Source: Levyella massiliensis (GTDB lineage: Bacteria > Bacillota > Clostridia > Tissierellales > Peptoniphilaceae). Taken from it: DNA of 64,000 nt. The notes below the pieces were generated by a model. That model saw nothing but the letters and a program-made list of their open reading frames with translations. It was not told the DNA's origin and searched no databases. A program made the position numbers and the translations under genes. Positions 1-8,804 of the stretch are shown in pieces; the first letter of the stretch is position 1; the number at the start of each line of letters is the position of its first letter. The DNA is taken from assembly GCF_000308275.2 (NCBI RefSeq), contig NZ_HG529491.1:356699-420698 (forward strand), in the 5' to 3' direction.

Positions 1-2
1 AC

Positions 3-1427
3 ACCTCGTTGACACCGGAACAATCGCAGTCCCTGTCCATTGCTAAAGCATCGGAGGAAGAAGCCGCTCGTGTACCGGATACGCCGGCAGCCAAAGCGCT
101 GACGAATCTGCCGGTCTTTGACAGCCAGCGATTGGGCAATACCAAAGTTTACTTCTATCAGCATCCATCGCTGAGTGTTGGCTTGGATTTGCGCAATGCC
201 AAGGGAATGTCACAACAGCTTTATGTTTTCCCGTCCAAAAAAGGATTTTTGATTTTCCCGCGCCAGTTGATGTCTATTTTAGGACTCACTCCGGAAACGT
301 TAAAAGAAAAGACGGAAAAGAACGAAGAAATTCCGGGGGCTATCTCCGTGCGCTTGGTGGATGCCAAGGAAAAAGAAGAGCTGGAAAAGAAAGATACGGA
401 AAAGAAATTGCACTTTGCTGAGGCAGAGGGCGGACGTTTCTATGTCATCGAACAGACGCCGGATAAAGACGGACGTTATCAGAATATTTACGACATGCTC
501 GATCATTCGCTGGATCCGAAATTCATTGCTGATAATCTGACAACAGCCGGCATGATCGGTAATCCGCCCAAGATCAACGATAAGGTGACGATGGGTGAGC
601 AGCAGAAGGCATGGGAAGATCTCGTCTCGAAAATGCGCGATAACCCGGCCGTTGTCGAATACAATTGGAATTTGCCCTTACTCGCACCATCAGCGGGCTA
701 TTTGAAAGATGGTAAAGAAATCCGTACCAATATTCCGGATAGCACGCCAAACTACAGTTTCGGGCGCTTGGATATCAATAACGATAAAACGCCGGAATAC
801 ATCATTCATGCCACAACAAAAGCCTCAAAAGACGGTGTGGCAGCCGGCTATTGGGCCATTTTGGAACCGACCCCGTCCGGCTTAACGGTGGCCAATGTGA
901 TTCCTGATGGCAACGGCGACTTACTCTTGAAAGACAACACGATGATTTTGCCATCGCTGGATAAGAACAATCGTGAAGTGTCTTTATGCGTCCAAGAAGC
1001 AAAACTCGGCGAAAAAACCGACCGCAAAGAGATGCCCAAAGTGACCTTCCGTTTGGCGGAGGGAACCGGCAAGGAATTGGCGGAAAAATACCCCAAGTCC
1101 TACTTAGTGCCCATGAACGATCATGTGTATCTCTTTACCATGGAAGAGATGGATAAGTTGTTGGAATACATTGAGAATGAAATGAAAGATGTCAAACGCA
1201 TTGACTTCATTGGTAGCGTTAAGGATGGCAACACAGGTCTCACCAACCCCACCGGAACGCAGGCGGCCGATATCCAAGATCCGATTCAGTATTTGCAGGA
1301 ACGCTATCCGAACTTGCCGCTGACACCGGAACGCTTGCAAAAAGCTACGCCCACCTCTTCGTTTAAGGACCTGAACGACGCAGTAAAGCCGAGCGATTTT
1401 GATCGCGTTGAAAACAATCACAACTGA
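3..1427 (+). CDS. Hypothetical protein, 5' end outside the window
   Basis: The frame is open from the first bases of the window and the first possible start inside it is only a TTG at 9, so the true start probably lies upstream. About 475 residues are visible. They are soluble and highly charged, with no membrane segment or signal peptide in the visible part. An acidic Glu/Lys-rich helical stretch lies near residues 95-140 and is followed by mixed alpha/beta sequence. I recognise no catalytic motif and cannot name a family. The stop is followed after 6 bases by a strongly structured leader belonging to the next gene, so the two may share a transcript or be separated by that element. The coding call is sure; the function is unknown. 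Confidence 0.75.
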   Translation, partial: TSLTPEQSQSLSIAKASEEEAARVPDTPAAKALTNLPVFDSQRLGNTKVYFYQHPSLSVGLDLRNAKGMSQQLYVFPSKKGFLIFPRQLMSILGLTPETLKEKTEKNEEIPGAISVRLVDAKEKEELEKKDTEKKLHFAEAEGGRFYVIEQTPDKDGRYQNIYDMLDHSLDPKFIADNLTTAGMIGNPPKINDKVTMGEQQKAWEDLVSKMRDNPAVVEYNWNLPLLAPSAGYLKDGKEIRTNIPDSTPNYSFGRLDINNDKTPEYIIHATTKASKDGVAAGYWAILEPTPSGLTVANVIPDGNGDLLLKDNTMILPSLDKNNREVSLCVQEAKLGEKTDRKEMPKVTFRLAEGTGKELAEKYPKSYLVPMNDHVYLFTMEEMDKLLEYIENEMKDVKRIDFIGSVKDGNTGLTNPTGTQAADIQDPIQYLQERYPNLPLTPERLQKATPTSSFKDLNDAVKPSDFDRVENNHN

Positions 1428-1433
1428 TCTTTT

Positions 1434-1518
1434 CCGAAGACCGACGGGCTTCCGGGAAAATCGAGGCCTTGTCGTTGCTATCGCAGGATACGCCCGTCTA
1501 GGGCGTGCTCTTCTTCGG
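1434..1518 (+). promoter_or_regulatory. Structured leader with alternative pairings
   Basis: CCGAAGA (1434-1440) pairs perfectly with TCTTCGG (1512-1518). Inside it GACGGGC (1443-1449) pairs perfectly with GCCCGTC (1492-1498). ACGCCC (1490-1495) can instead pair with GGGCGT (1501-1506), which excludes the inner helix. The element fills most of the gap before the next gene and ends just upstream of its ribosome binding site (about 1525-1533). It matches no riboswitch class that I recognise. A cis-regulatory RNA role is inference. Confidence 0.45.
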
Positions 1519-1542
1519 ACAGACAGAAGGGAGAAAACGTAC

Positions 1543-2223
1543 ATGGATATTCGCATTGACCCCAGTATTGCCGCTCTTGGCGTAAAGGATGTTGTGGTAG
1601 GCATTGCTAAGAATGTCAATCCGCATGCCGCATTTTCAGAAGCCTTTTTAAAGCGACAAAAACAAGCGGAGGAGTGGGCCTTGTCCGTTTCTCTGGATGA
1701 GGTAGCCGAGCATCCGCTGACCCAAGGTTATATGAACTTGATGAAAAGTGTTGGGCGCAGCGTGAAAAAGAATGTACCAAGCGTCTTAGCCTTGGTACGC
1801 AACGTCCAGCATCGCGGTTCCATGCCGCAAGTGAACAGCATCGTTGATATTTATAATGTGGAATCTTTACTTTCCATGCTGGCCATCGGAGGCCATGATC
1901 TGGATAAAATCGACGAGCCCCTGATCTTTAAAGTGAGCGGCATAGAGGACACCTTTTATCCCATCGAATCCTCCTCCAAACACGTGGCGCCCACAGATTT
2001 TCTATATTGTGATGCGAAGGGGATTGTCTCCTGGATGGGCGTGCGCGACGGCGAAGCCTATAAGCTGGATGAGAACACGACAAACGTGCTTTTTACCATC
2101 GCCGGGAATGCGGAAGCAACGACGGAAGTACGCCTGGAAGCGCTGAAGCATATTGAAGAGGATTTAGTCCAATGTATGCCGGGCGTTGAATTTACCGCGC
2201 AGGTAGTGCGTGTGGAGGCGTAA
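1543..2223 (+). CDS. B3/B4 (tRNA-binding-like) domain protein
   Basis: A 226-residue soluble protein resembling the stand-alone B3/B4 domain family (COG3382), which is related to the editing/tRNA-recognition domain of the phenylalanyl-tRNA synthetase beta chain. The visible pattern is typical: an N-terminal helical part, a central VNSIVDIYNVESL-like motif around residue 105, a GHDLDKID segment, then a beta-rich part ending in the conserved TT-x(10-20)-AEATTEVRLEAL region. Family members are thought to bind or edit mischarged tRNA, but the function is mostly unproven. ATG at 1543 is chosen because a purine-rich AGAAGGGAG lies 9-10 bases upstream; the longer reading frame to 1399 would run through the structured leader. 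The last codons lie inside a 35-bp tandem repeat. Confidence 0.75.
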   Translation: MDIRIDPSIAALGVKDVVVGIAKNVNPHAAFSEAFLKRQKQAEEWALSVSLDEVAEHPLTQGYMNLMKSVGRSVKKNVPSVLALVRNVQHRGSMPQVNSIVDIYNVESLLSMLAIGGHDLDKIDEPLIFKVSGIEDTFYPIESSSKHVAPTDFLYCDAKGIVSWMGVRDGEAYKLDENTTNVLFTIAGNAEATTEVRLEALKHIEEDLVQCMPGVEFTAQVVRVEA

Positions 2224-2304
2224 TCTTCGCCACCTGGGTATGTGCGTGAAGGTGTAATCTTTGCCGCCCAGGTAGCGTGCGTGGAGGCGTAGTCTTTGTC
2301 GTCC
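2200..2304. repeat. Three imperfect ~35-bp tandem repeats over a stop codon
   Basis: Copies lie at 2200-2234, 2235-2268 and 2269-2304. Each contains a GGTA-GTGCGTG-GAGGCGTAATCTT-like core. The first copy supplies the last seven codons and stop of the B3/B4 gene; the other two are non-coding. The arrangement looks like local duplication of the gene's 3' end. Confidence 0.8.
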
Positions 2305-2359
2305 AACCTATGGCGATCGGCATGAAGATGATCGGGATGAAGAGAAGGGAAGCAGACGG

Positions 2360-2998
2360 ATGGAAGTGAAAGATTGGCAACGACCCTATGTGATCGGGGT
2401 AGCCGGAGGCAGTGCCTCAGGCAAAACCACAATTGTCCGCAAATTGCGCGAAACGTTTGGGGATGACTTGGCCTTGATCAGTCATGATTTCTACTATTGG
2501 GCACACGATGCGATGCCCATGGAGGAACGGGTCAAACTCAACTACGACCATCCGGATGCGTTTGATACAAAACAGCTCATCCGTGATATTAAAGCCCTGC
2601 GCAGCGGACAGGCGGTGGATTTGCCAATTTACGACTTTACCATTCACACGCGTAAAAAAGAGACACGTCATGTCGAACCGCGCGCCGGCATTCTCGTCGA
2701 AGGCATTCTTATCTTGGAGGATAAGGAATTGCGCAATTTGATGGATCTCAAGATTTTCGTTGATACCGATGCGGATGAACGTCTTTTGCGCCGCATTCTG
2801 CGCGATACGAAGGAGCGTGGACGCAGTCTGGAAAGCATTCTGACCCAGTATTGCACCACAGTGAAACCCATGCACGAAGAATTTGTTGAGCCAAGCAAAA
2901 AATACGCTGATGTCATTATCCCGCGCGGTGGTGAAAACATCCCCGCAGTGGATATGCTCATTCGTCACATTCAAACGATGCTGCACCGGGAAGGATAG
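2360..2998 (+). CDS. udk: Uridine kinase
   Basis: A 212-residue cytoplasmic P-loop kinase that phosphorylates uridine and cytidine to UMP and CMP with ATP or GTP (pyrimidine salvage). The Walker A motif GGSASGKT is at residues 16-23, a YYWAHDAMP-type nucleoside-binding segment follows at about 46-54, and the NYDHPDAFD motif typical of bacterial Udk is at about 61-69. YDFTIHTR near residue 95 and the lid sequence RDTKERGRS near 150 are also family hallmarks. Length matches the usual 205-215. ATG at 2360 follows GGGAAG about ten bases upstream. The gene ends at a strong intrinsic terminator and faces the convergent purine operon. Identification is secure. Confidence 0.96.
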   Translation: MEVKDWQRPYVIGVAGGSASGKTTIVRKLRETFGDDLALISHDFYYWAHDAMPMEERVKLNYDHPDAFDTKQLIRDIKALRSGQAVDLPIYDFTIHTRKKETRHVEPRAGILVEGILILEDKELRNLMDLKIFVDTDADERLLRRILRDTKERGRSLESILTQYCTTVKPMHEEFVEPSKKYADVIIPRGGENIPAVDMLIRHIQTMLHREG

Positions 2999-3040
2999 CA
3001 GCGAAACGCGATAAACCGGTGCGTTTTGGAATGATATAAG

Positions 3041-3075
3041 GAAGGCGGCCTGTCGGGCCGCCTTCTTCTGTTTCT
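3041..3075 (+). terminator. Intrinsic terminator of udk
   Basis: A perfect 10-bp stem, GAAGGCGGCC (3041-3050) with GGCCGCCTTC (3056-3065), has a 5-base loop and is followed by a T-rich TTCTGTTTCTTCTTC tail. It lies 43 bases after the udk stop. Confidence 0.9.
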
Positions 3076-3138
3076 TCTTCTACTGCTGTTGCTTATATAG
3101 TTGCCCGCCGCAGGCGGACACCTTCTTGGCGTGCGTAT

Positions 3139-3609
3139 CCCATGTTATTTTAAGAAACGGCAAATAACATGGGGTGGCACGGTAGATTTTTCGAGGTTTT
3201 ACCCCATGCTATTTTAAGAATGCAGAAATAACATGGGGTACCGCGGCCGTCTTTTCGAGGTTTTACCCCATGCTATTTTAAGAAACAGGAAATAACATGG
3301 GGTATTTGCGTTTTTTTCACCCCATGTTATTTTTCAAATCGAGAGATAACATGGGGTAAACCAGTACTTTTCGAGATTTTTCACCCCATGTTATTTTTTA
3401 AATCGAGAGATAACATGGGGTAAACCAGTATTTTCAAGATTTTTCACCCCATGTTATTTTTTAAATCGAGAGATAACATGGGGTAAACCAGTACTTTTCA
3501 AGATTTTTCACCCCATGCTATTTTTAAAATGCTGAAATAACATGGGGCACCGCAGCAGTTCTTTCGATATTTCGCTCCATGTTATTTTCAAACCAACAAA
3601 TAACACGAG
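3139..3609. repeat. Array A: eight tandem palindromes, period about 64 bp
   Basis: Each unit is a 35-39 bp inverted repeat with arms ACCCCATGTTATTT and AAATAACATGGGGT around a 10-12 base centre. Units start near 3139, 3201, 3265, 3319, 3383, 3446, 3510 and 3575, giving steps of 62, 64, 54, 64, 63, 64 and 65. Linkers of about 25 bp are related to one another, with a CTTTTC-rA-GATTTTTC-like core, and nearly identical between units 4 and 7. Units 2, 3 and 7 carry GCTAT instead of GTTAT in the left arm without a matching change on the right. The first and last units are degenerate. The array fills the gap between convergent udk and purL. It is not coding and not CRISPR-like, because the linkers recur. 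Confidence 0.95.
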
Positions 3610-3640
3610 GCGCTGCGTTTTGACAACACAGCGCCTCGTG
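3604..3640 (-). terminator. Terminator of the purine operon
   Basis: A 12-bp inverted repeat (CACGAGGCGCTG at 3604-3615 with CAGCGCCTCGTG at 3629-3640) lies 28 bases beyond the purL stop. Read on the minus strand it is followed by TTATTTGTTGGTTTG, which overlaps the last unit of array A. A smaller CTGCC/GGCAG hairpin sits between it and purL. Confidence 0.75.
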
Positions 3641-3667
3641 GAAGCTGCCTTTTAGGCAGGAGCATTT

Positions 3668-6600
3668 CTAGTTTTTCTTAAAATACGCTTTTGCGGCTTC
3701 AAACAGTCGCAAATCTTTGACCTCGGGGAGGTTCTGATACAGATAGCGACCGGTGCGTTCGCTGTGGCCCATCTTGCCGAGGATGCGTCCGTCGGGTGAG
3801 AGTAAGGCTTCGACAGCGCCTTGGGAGCCATTGGGGTTGTAAGCGATGTCCATAGAAGGCTCGCCATTGCGATCGACGTATTGACCGGCCACCTGTCCTT
3901 CCTCAAAGAGCTTTTGCAGGAGGGCGGGATCCATGTCAAGACGCCCTTCGCCATGGGAAATGGGCACGCGGTAGAGATCGCCGGGGGTGACATGTGAAAG
4001 CCACGGAGAGCGATTGGTCACAATACGTGTGTTAATCACTTGCGATTGATGGCGGCCGATGGTATTAAAGGTCAGAGTTGCCAGCTCTGGCGTCGGCGGC
4101 ATGATGCGGCCGTAGGGCAGCAGACCCAGTTTTACCAATGCTTGGAAGCCGTTGCAGATACCTAGGATTAAGCCGCCGCGGCGATCCATTAGATCGGTGA
4201 GGGCTTCGGCCAGGCGGGCATTGCGGAAGAAGGCATTGATGAGCTTCGCACTGCCGTCGGGTTCATCGCCGCCGGAGAAGCCGCCCGGCAAGAAGAGAAT
4301 TTGCGCATTGCGAATGGCATCGGCCATGGCATCGACGCTTTTTGCGATATCATCCGTGGTTTGATTGCGGATGATTTGAATGTGCGGGGTGAGACCGGCG
4401 CGCGTGACATAGCGTGCGGAGTCGACTTCACAGTTCGTACCCGGGAAGACAGGAATGACCACACGGGGTGTTGCTTTTGTGCCCGCAAACGAGCAAACAG
4501 TAGGAGCGGGGTGAGAAGCGGCATAATCCTTGGCCAGCGCAACGGCGTTATGGGCTTCAACGCTCAGTGGTGCCGGTTGGGCATCCGGCGCTGTCGGAAA
4601 GATGTCTTCGAGAGTGGAACGGCGCAGGGCTTCCATAGCAGCCAAATCAATCGTTTCTTGCGGGAAGGCAAGCGTATAGTCTTTCGTCGTAGTGCCCAGG
4701 TCGGTCACCGTAAAGGCCTCTGCCTGCAAGTCTTCTGCGCTTAGCGGATGCGTTGCACTGATAAGGAAGCTGCCAAAAGCAGGCTGCGTCAAAAGATCCG
4801 GCGTTACGGCATCGTTAAGCTTTGCACCGATGCGGTTGCCGGCGGCGGAAAGGAGGAGCGCCTCCATGAGTCCGCCATAGCCCAGAGCCCAGGCGCTATG
4901 GACGCCTTCTTGTTGGGTGAGCTGTTCGACGGCATGGAAAAGGGCATGAAGCGATGCTTTTTCCGGCAGGCCATCGGCATTCCATTGCGGCGTTAAGAGC
5001 AGCAGATGATCGCCGGCGTTTTTCCATTCCGGGGACAGGACGCGTGTAGCGGAGTCCGTCGTAATGGCAAAGGAGACCAACGTAGGCGGTACATCCATGG
5101 ATTCGAAAGTGCCGGACATGGAGTCTTTGCCGCCGATGGAACCGACTTCAAGATCCAACTGTGCCTGCAGGGCACCTAACACCGATGCCAATGGCTCTGC
5201 CCAGCGTTTGCCGTCGGTGCCCGGACGTTTAAAATATTCCTGGAAAGTCAGGTAAGTCTGCTTCCGATCTGCTCCGGTGGCCAGCAATTTAGCCAAAGAT
5301 TCCACAACGGCCAAGTAGGCGCCATGATAGGGGCTCTTTTCGGAGACTTCCGGAGAGAAGGCCCAAGACATATAGGAGGCCGTATCGGTTTCACCCTCTT
5401 CCAGGGAAATCTGATGCACCATGGCTTGAATGGGCGTTGCGCGATAGGTACCGCCATAAGGCATCAGGACGGTGCCGGCGCCGATGGTCGAGTCAAAGCG
5501 ATCGACGAGGCCGTGGCGATCCGCGTTTTGCAGGTCTTTGGAAAAGGCAGTGAACAGGTCGGAAAGCTTGGTCGCTGGCGACGCTTTTGCGTTTTTCGGC
5601 GACCAAGAAGTCTTTTCGGCCGGAATGGAGATGTGCTTTTCGGCGCCGTTGGAATCCAGGAATTCGCGCGATAGATCCAAGATGCGCTGTCCCTTCCATT
5701 CCATCTGCAGGCGTGGATTGGCCTGAATCTCCGCCACGACAGTGGCTTCGAGATTCTCTTGTGCAGCAAGCTCCAAGAAGCGTGCTTCGTTTTCGGCAGC
5801 AATGACCACCGCCATGCGCTCCTGTGATTCGCTGATAGCCAGTTCTGTCCCGGTCAAGCCTTCGTATTTCTTTGGTACGCGATCCAGATGGATGAAGATG
5901 CCATCGGCCATTTCACCGATGGCTACCGATACACCGCCCGCACCGAAGTCGTTGCAACGCTTAATCATTCGCGCGGCTTCGCCGTTGCGGAAGAAGCGCT
6001 GTAATTTACGCTCTTCCGGGGCATTGCCCTTCTGGACCTCTGCACCGGCCGTTTCGACGGAGTGCAGGTTGTGAGCTTTGGAAGAACCGGTGGCGCCGCC
6101 CACGCCGTCGCGTCCCGTGCGACCGCCCAAGAGAATGACGATATCGCCGGGCTTTGGCGTTTCGCGTACCACGTTTTTCTGCGGAGTGGCGGCTACGACA
6201 GCACCGATTTCCATGCGTTTGGCGGCATAGCCCGGATGATAGATTTCATGCACCATACCGGTAGCCAGACCGATTTGGTTGCCGTAGGAGGCATAGCCCT
6301 GTGCCGCTTCGGTCACGATTTGTCGCTGTGGCAGTTTGCCTTCCAGCGTTTCCGAGAGCGGCGTGCGCGGGTCGGCCGCCCCGGTGACGCGCATGGCGGC
6401 ATAAACATAGGAACGGCCGGAGAGCGGATCGCGAATGGCGCCGCCGATGCAGGTGGAAGCGCCGCCGAAGGGCTCGATCTCGGTCGGGTGATTGTGAGTT
6501 TCGTTCTTGAAGAGCAACAGCCACGGTTCTTTTTTGCCATCGATGGTGACATCAATATGCACCGTGCAGGCATTGATTTCTTCGGAAACGTCTTCGCCGG

Positions 6601-7438
6601 TGAGTTTACCGTTTTGACGAAGCGCCCGTGCGGCCAAAAGCGCCATGTCCATAAGACAGATGGGCTTGGTATCGCCGGTTTCCTTGCGCAGCGAAAGATA
6701 GGTGTCATAGGTTTTCTGCAACAGCGGATCCGCAAAAGACACGTCGTCAATAATCGTACGGAAGGTCGTATGGCGGCAATGATCGGACCAATAGGTATCA
6801 ATCATGCGAATTTCGGTTTCGGTCGGATTGCGCTTTTCCTGCCGGAAATACGCCTGGCAGAAGAGGAGATCGTCATCGTCCATAGCCAGGCCCATATCAC
6901 GACGTAAGACATCCAACGTTTTGGCGTCTGCTTCGATAAAGCCATCCATGGTCGGGACGGGCCCCGGTGTCTGCACGGGCGCTTGTAAGGTTTCGGGTAG
7001 CGCATCGGAAGCTTCGCGCGACTCCACGGGATTAATCAAATGCTTACGGATGCGACGCAGGTCCTCCTCCGAGAGGGAACCGGAAAACAGATAAATATTT
7101 GCTGTTTTTACCTGCGGTGCCTCCACACGAGAGAGCAGGCGCAGACAAAGTGCGGCAGAATCCGCTCGCTGGTCAAATTGACCGGGCAAGGGCTCGACGC
7201 TCAGATGATGTTCCGCGTTCGGCAAGGTTTCCCACACCTGATCGACTGTCGGATCGGAAAAAACCGTAGCGATGGCGTCGCGAAACACGTCTTCCGGCAC
7301 GCCTTCCACATCGTAGCGATGCAGGATGCGTACGTCCTCGAGCGAAGCAATCTGCACAAAATCGCGCAATTCTTCCGCAAGCGCTCGCGCCTCACGACGG
7401 TGCGCCGATTGCTTTTCGACATAAATGCGGTGAATCAT
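3668..7438 (-). CDS. purL: Phosphoribosylformylglycinamidine synthase, single-chain clostridial type
   Basis: A 1256-residue enzyme converting FGAR plus glutamine and ATP to FGAM, step 4 of purine synthesis. The order is a PurS-like N-terminal region (about 1-150), the ATP-binding and FGAR-binding halves (about 180-950, with a DTYWSDHCRHTTF motif near 225, KNETHNHP near 313 and PFGGASTCIGG), and a C-terminal class I glutamine amidotransferase. The latter begins near RVVIPVFPGTNCE, carries the nucleophile in GICNGFQ and the catalytic His in SHGEGRL. Its length and single-chain form fit the clostridial clade (TIGR01857-like), so no separate purS or purQ is needed and none is present. It is the last gene of the operon and starts 1 base after purD. 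Confidence 0.97.
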   Translation of the reverse strand: MIHRIYVEKQSAHRREARALAEELRDFVQIASLEDVRILHRYDVEGVPEDVFRDAIATVFSDPTVDQVWETLPNAEHHLSVEPLPGQFDQRADSAALCLRLLSRVEAPQVKTANIYLFSGSLSEEDLRRIRKHLINPVESREASDALPETLQAPVQTPGPVPTMDGFIEADAKTLDVLRRDMGLAMDDDDLLFCQAYFRQEKRNPTETEIRMIDTYWSDHCRHTTFRTIIDDVSFADPLLQKTYDTYLSLRKETGDTKPICLMDMALLAARALRQNGKLTGEDVSEEINACTVHIDVTIDGKKEPWLLLFKNETHNHPTEIEPFGGASTCIGGAIRDPLSGRSYVYAAMRVTGAADPRTPLSETLEGKLPQRQIVTEAAQGYASYGNQIGLATGMVHEIYHPGYAAKRMEIGAVVAATPQKNVVRETPKPGDIVILLGGRTGRDGVGGATGSSKAHNLHSVETAGAEVQKGNAPEERKLQRFFRNGEAARMIKRCNDFGAGGVSVAIGEMADGIFIHLDRVPKKYEGLTGTELAISESQERMAVVIAAENEARFLELAAQENLEATVVAEIQANPRLQMEWKGQRILDLSREFLDSNGAEKHISIPAEKTSWSPKNAKASPATKLSDLFTAFSKDLQNADRHGLVDRFDSTIGAGTVLMPYGGTYRATPIQAMVHQISLEEGETDTASYMSWAFSPEVSEKSPYHGAYLAVVESLAKLLATGADRKQTYLTFQEYFKRPGTDGKRWAEPLASVLGALQAQLDLEVGSIGGKDSMSGTFESMDVPPTLVSFAITTDSATRVLSPEWKNAGDHLLLLTPQWNADGLPEKASLHALFHAVEQLTQQEGVHSAWALGYGGLMEALLLSAAGNRIGAKLNDAVTPDLLTQPAFGSFLISATHPLSAEDLQAEAFTVTDLGTTTKDYTLAFPQETIDLAAMEALRRSTLEDIFPTAPDAQPAPLSVEAHNAVALAKDYAASHPAPTVCSFAGTKATPRVVIPVFPGTNCEVDSARYVTRAGLTPHIQIIRNQTTDDIAKSVDAMADAIRNAQILFLPGGFSGGDEPDGSAKLINAFFRNARLAEALTDLMDRRGGLILGICNGFQALVKLGLLPYGRIMPPTPELATLTFNTIGRHQSQVINTRIVTNRSPWLSHVTPGDLYRVPISHGEGRLDMDPALLQKLFEEGQVAGQYVDRNGEPSMDIAYNPNGSQGAVEALLSPDGRILGKMGHSERTGRYLYQNLPEVKDLRLFEAAKAYFKKN

Positions 7439-7439
7439 G

Positions 7440-8729
7440 TCATTTCCTTTCCAGCGCTTTAAGCGCCTTCTGTCCGATATCCTTGCGGAAATACTTGGTA
7501 CGGAAGGTCACCTGATCAGCCGTTTCATAGGCTTTCGCAATCGCCTCTTCCAATGTGGGCGCCGTTTCCACTACGCTCACCACGCGTCCGCCGTTTGTAT
7601 AGTAGGTGCTGCCCTTTTTACGCACCCCGGCACAATAGATTTTGTCGCGCAGGTGGTGTGGCAGCTTGATCTCCACATTCTTCTCGTAGGACTTCGGATA
7701 GCCTTCCGAAGCCAGGATTACGCAGCAGGAGGAATCGCTGCTGAATTCCACCATCTCCGGGGTCAGAGTCTCTTCTGTGACCGCGCGGAAGAGGGTATAG
7801 AGATCACTCTTCAGCAGGGGCAAAATGGCCTGGGCTTCCGGATCGCCAAAGCGGCAATTGTATTCCACGACCTTCGGTCCGTCTTGCGTGAGCATGAGGC
7901 CGAAGTAGAGGCAGCCTTTGAACGGCGTGCCTTCATCGCGCATGCCTTGTACCGTGGGTTCAAAGATGGTTTTGCGGCAAAGCTCAGCTACTTCCGAGGT
8001 ATAGTAGGGGTTTGGCGCAATGACGCCCATGCCGCCGGTATTCGGCCCCTTATCCCCATCCAAGGCACGCTTATGATCCATAGAGGACAGAAGCGGCACG
8101 ATGGTTTTTCCATCGGTCAACGTTAGCACCGTCACTTCAGGGCCTTCCATGAACTCTTCAATGACCACGCGATGGCCGCTTGTGCCAAAGGCATCCTCCT
8201 GCATGAAACGCGTTAAGGTTTCTTCGGCCTCTTCTAGGGTTTCTGCAATGACCACCCCTTTGCCGAGGGCCAGGCCGTCGGCTTTAATGACCAGAGGCAA
8301 ATGGCCGGCGGCAGCTTCTTTTTCCACATAGGCTTTGGCCTTCTCTAGTGTTTCAAACGCTTCATAGCGTGCCGTCGGAATGTGATGGCGTTTCATGAAT
8401 TCTTTTGCAAAGATTTTCGAGCTTTCCAATCTGGCAGCCGCCTTGTTGGGGCCGAAGCAGGGAAAGCCGGCTTCTTCGAAGAAATCCACCGCGCCGTCAG
8501 CCAGTTGATTATCCGGACTTACGACAATGTAGCCCACATGCTCGGTACGAGCAAAACGCGCGAGCAGAGGAAAATTATTGATATCAATGGGGAACGGGAT
8601 GCCGCCGTCCATACCGTCGTTACCGGGCACACAGTAGATGCGCTCTACGCGATCATTTTTTTTCAATGCTTTGATGATCGCATGTTCGCGGCCGCCGCCG
8701 CCCAACACTAGAATATTCACTGTTTTCAT
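7440..8729 (-). CDS. purD: Phosphoribosylamine-glycine ligase
   Basis: A 429-residue ATP-grasp ligase that joins glycine to phosphoribosylamine to give GAR, step 2 of purine synthesis. The N-terminal Rossmann-like motif LVLGGGGREHAI is at residues 7-18, followed by SPDNQLADG near 75, GPNKAAARLESSK near 94, the ATP-grasp core with VIKADGLALGKGV near 148, EEFMEGPEVTVL near 193, GPNTGGMG near 235 and YNCRFGDPE near 292. Length matches the family. The gene lies between the truncated purH (75-base gap) and purL (1-base gap) and has an AAGGAGG site before its ATG. Nothing is unusual and the identification is secure. Confidence 0.97.
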   Translation of the reverse strand: MKTVNILVLGGGGREHAIIKALKKNDRVERIYCVPGNDGMDGGIPFPIDINNFPLLARFARTEHVGYIVVSPDNQLADGAVDFFEEAGFPCFGPNKAAARLESSKIFAKEFMKRHHIPTARYEAFETLEKAKAYVEKEAAAGHLPLVIKADGLALGKGVVIAETLEEAEETLTRFMQEDAFGTSGHRVVIEEFMEGPEVTVLTLTDGKTIVPLLSSMDHKRALDGDKGPNTGGMGVIAPNPYYTSEVAELCRKTIFEPTVQGMRDEGTPFKGCLYFGLMLTQDGPKVVEYNCRFGDPEAQAILPLLKSDLYTLFRAVTEETLTPEMVEFSSDSSCCVILASEGYPKSYEKNVEIKLPHHLRDKIYCAGVRKKGSTYYTNGGRVVSVVETAPTLEEAIAKAYETADQVTFRTKYFRKDIGQKALKALERK

Positions 8730-8804
8730 CCAATCCTCCTTCTATGCGGAAGACAGACTTCCGTCGTTTTGTCGTCCGCTCTGACGACAGAGTAATAGAA
8801 AAAC

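Noticed and set aside
3139..3609. A second CRISPR array or a run of terminators
   Set aside because: Linkers are related to one another, and the units lack consistent T-runs in either direction; true terminators flank the array separately.
6062..6907. A 281-residue plus-strand reading frame opposite purL
   Set aside because: It is antisense to the conserved ATP-binding part of purL and has no start signal; its composition is a mirror of purL codons.
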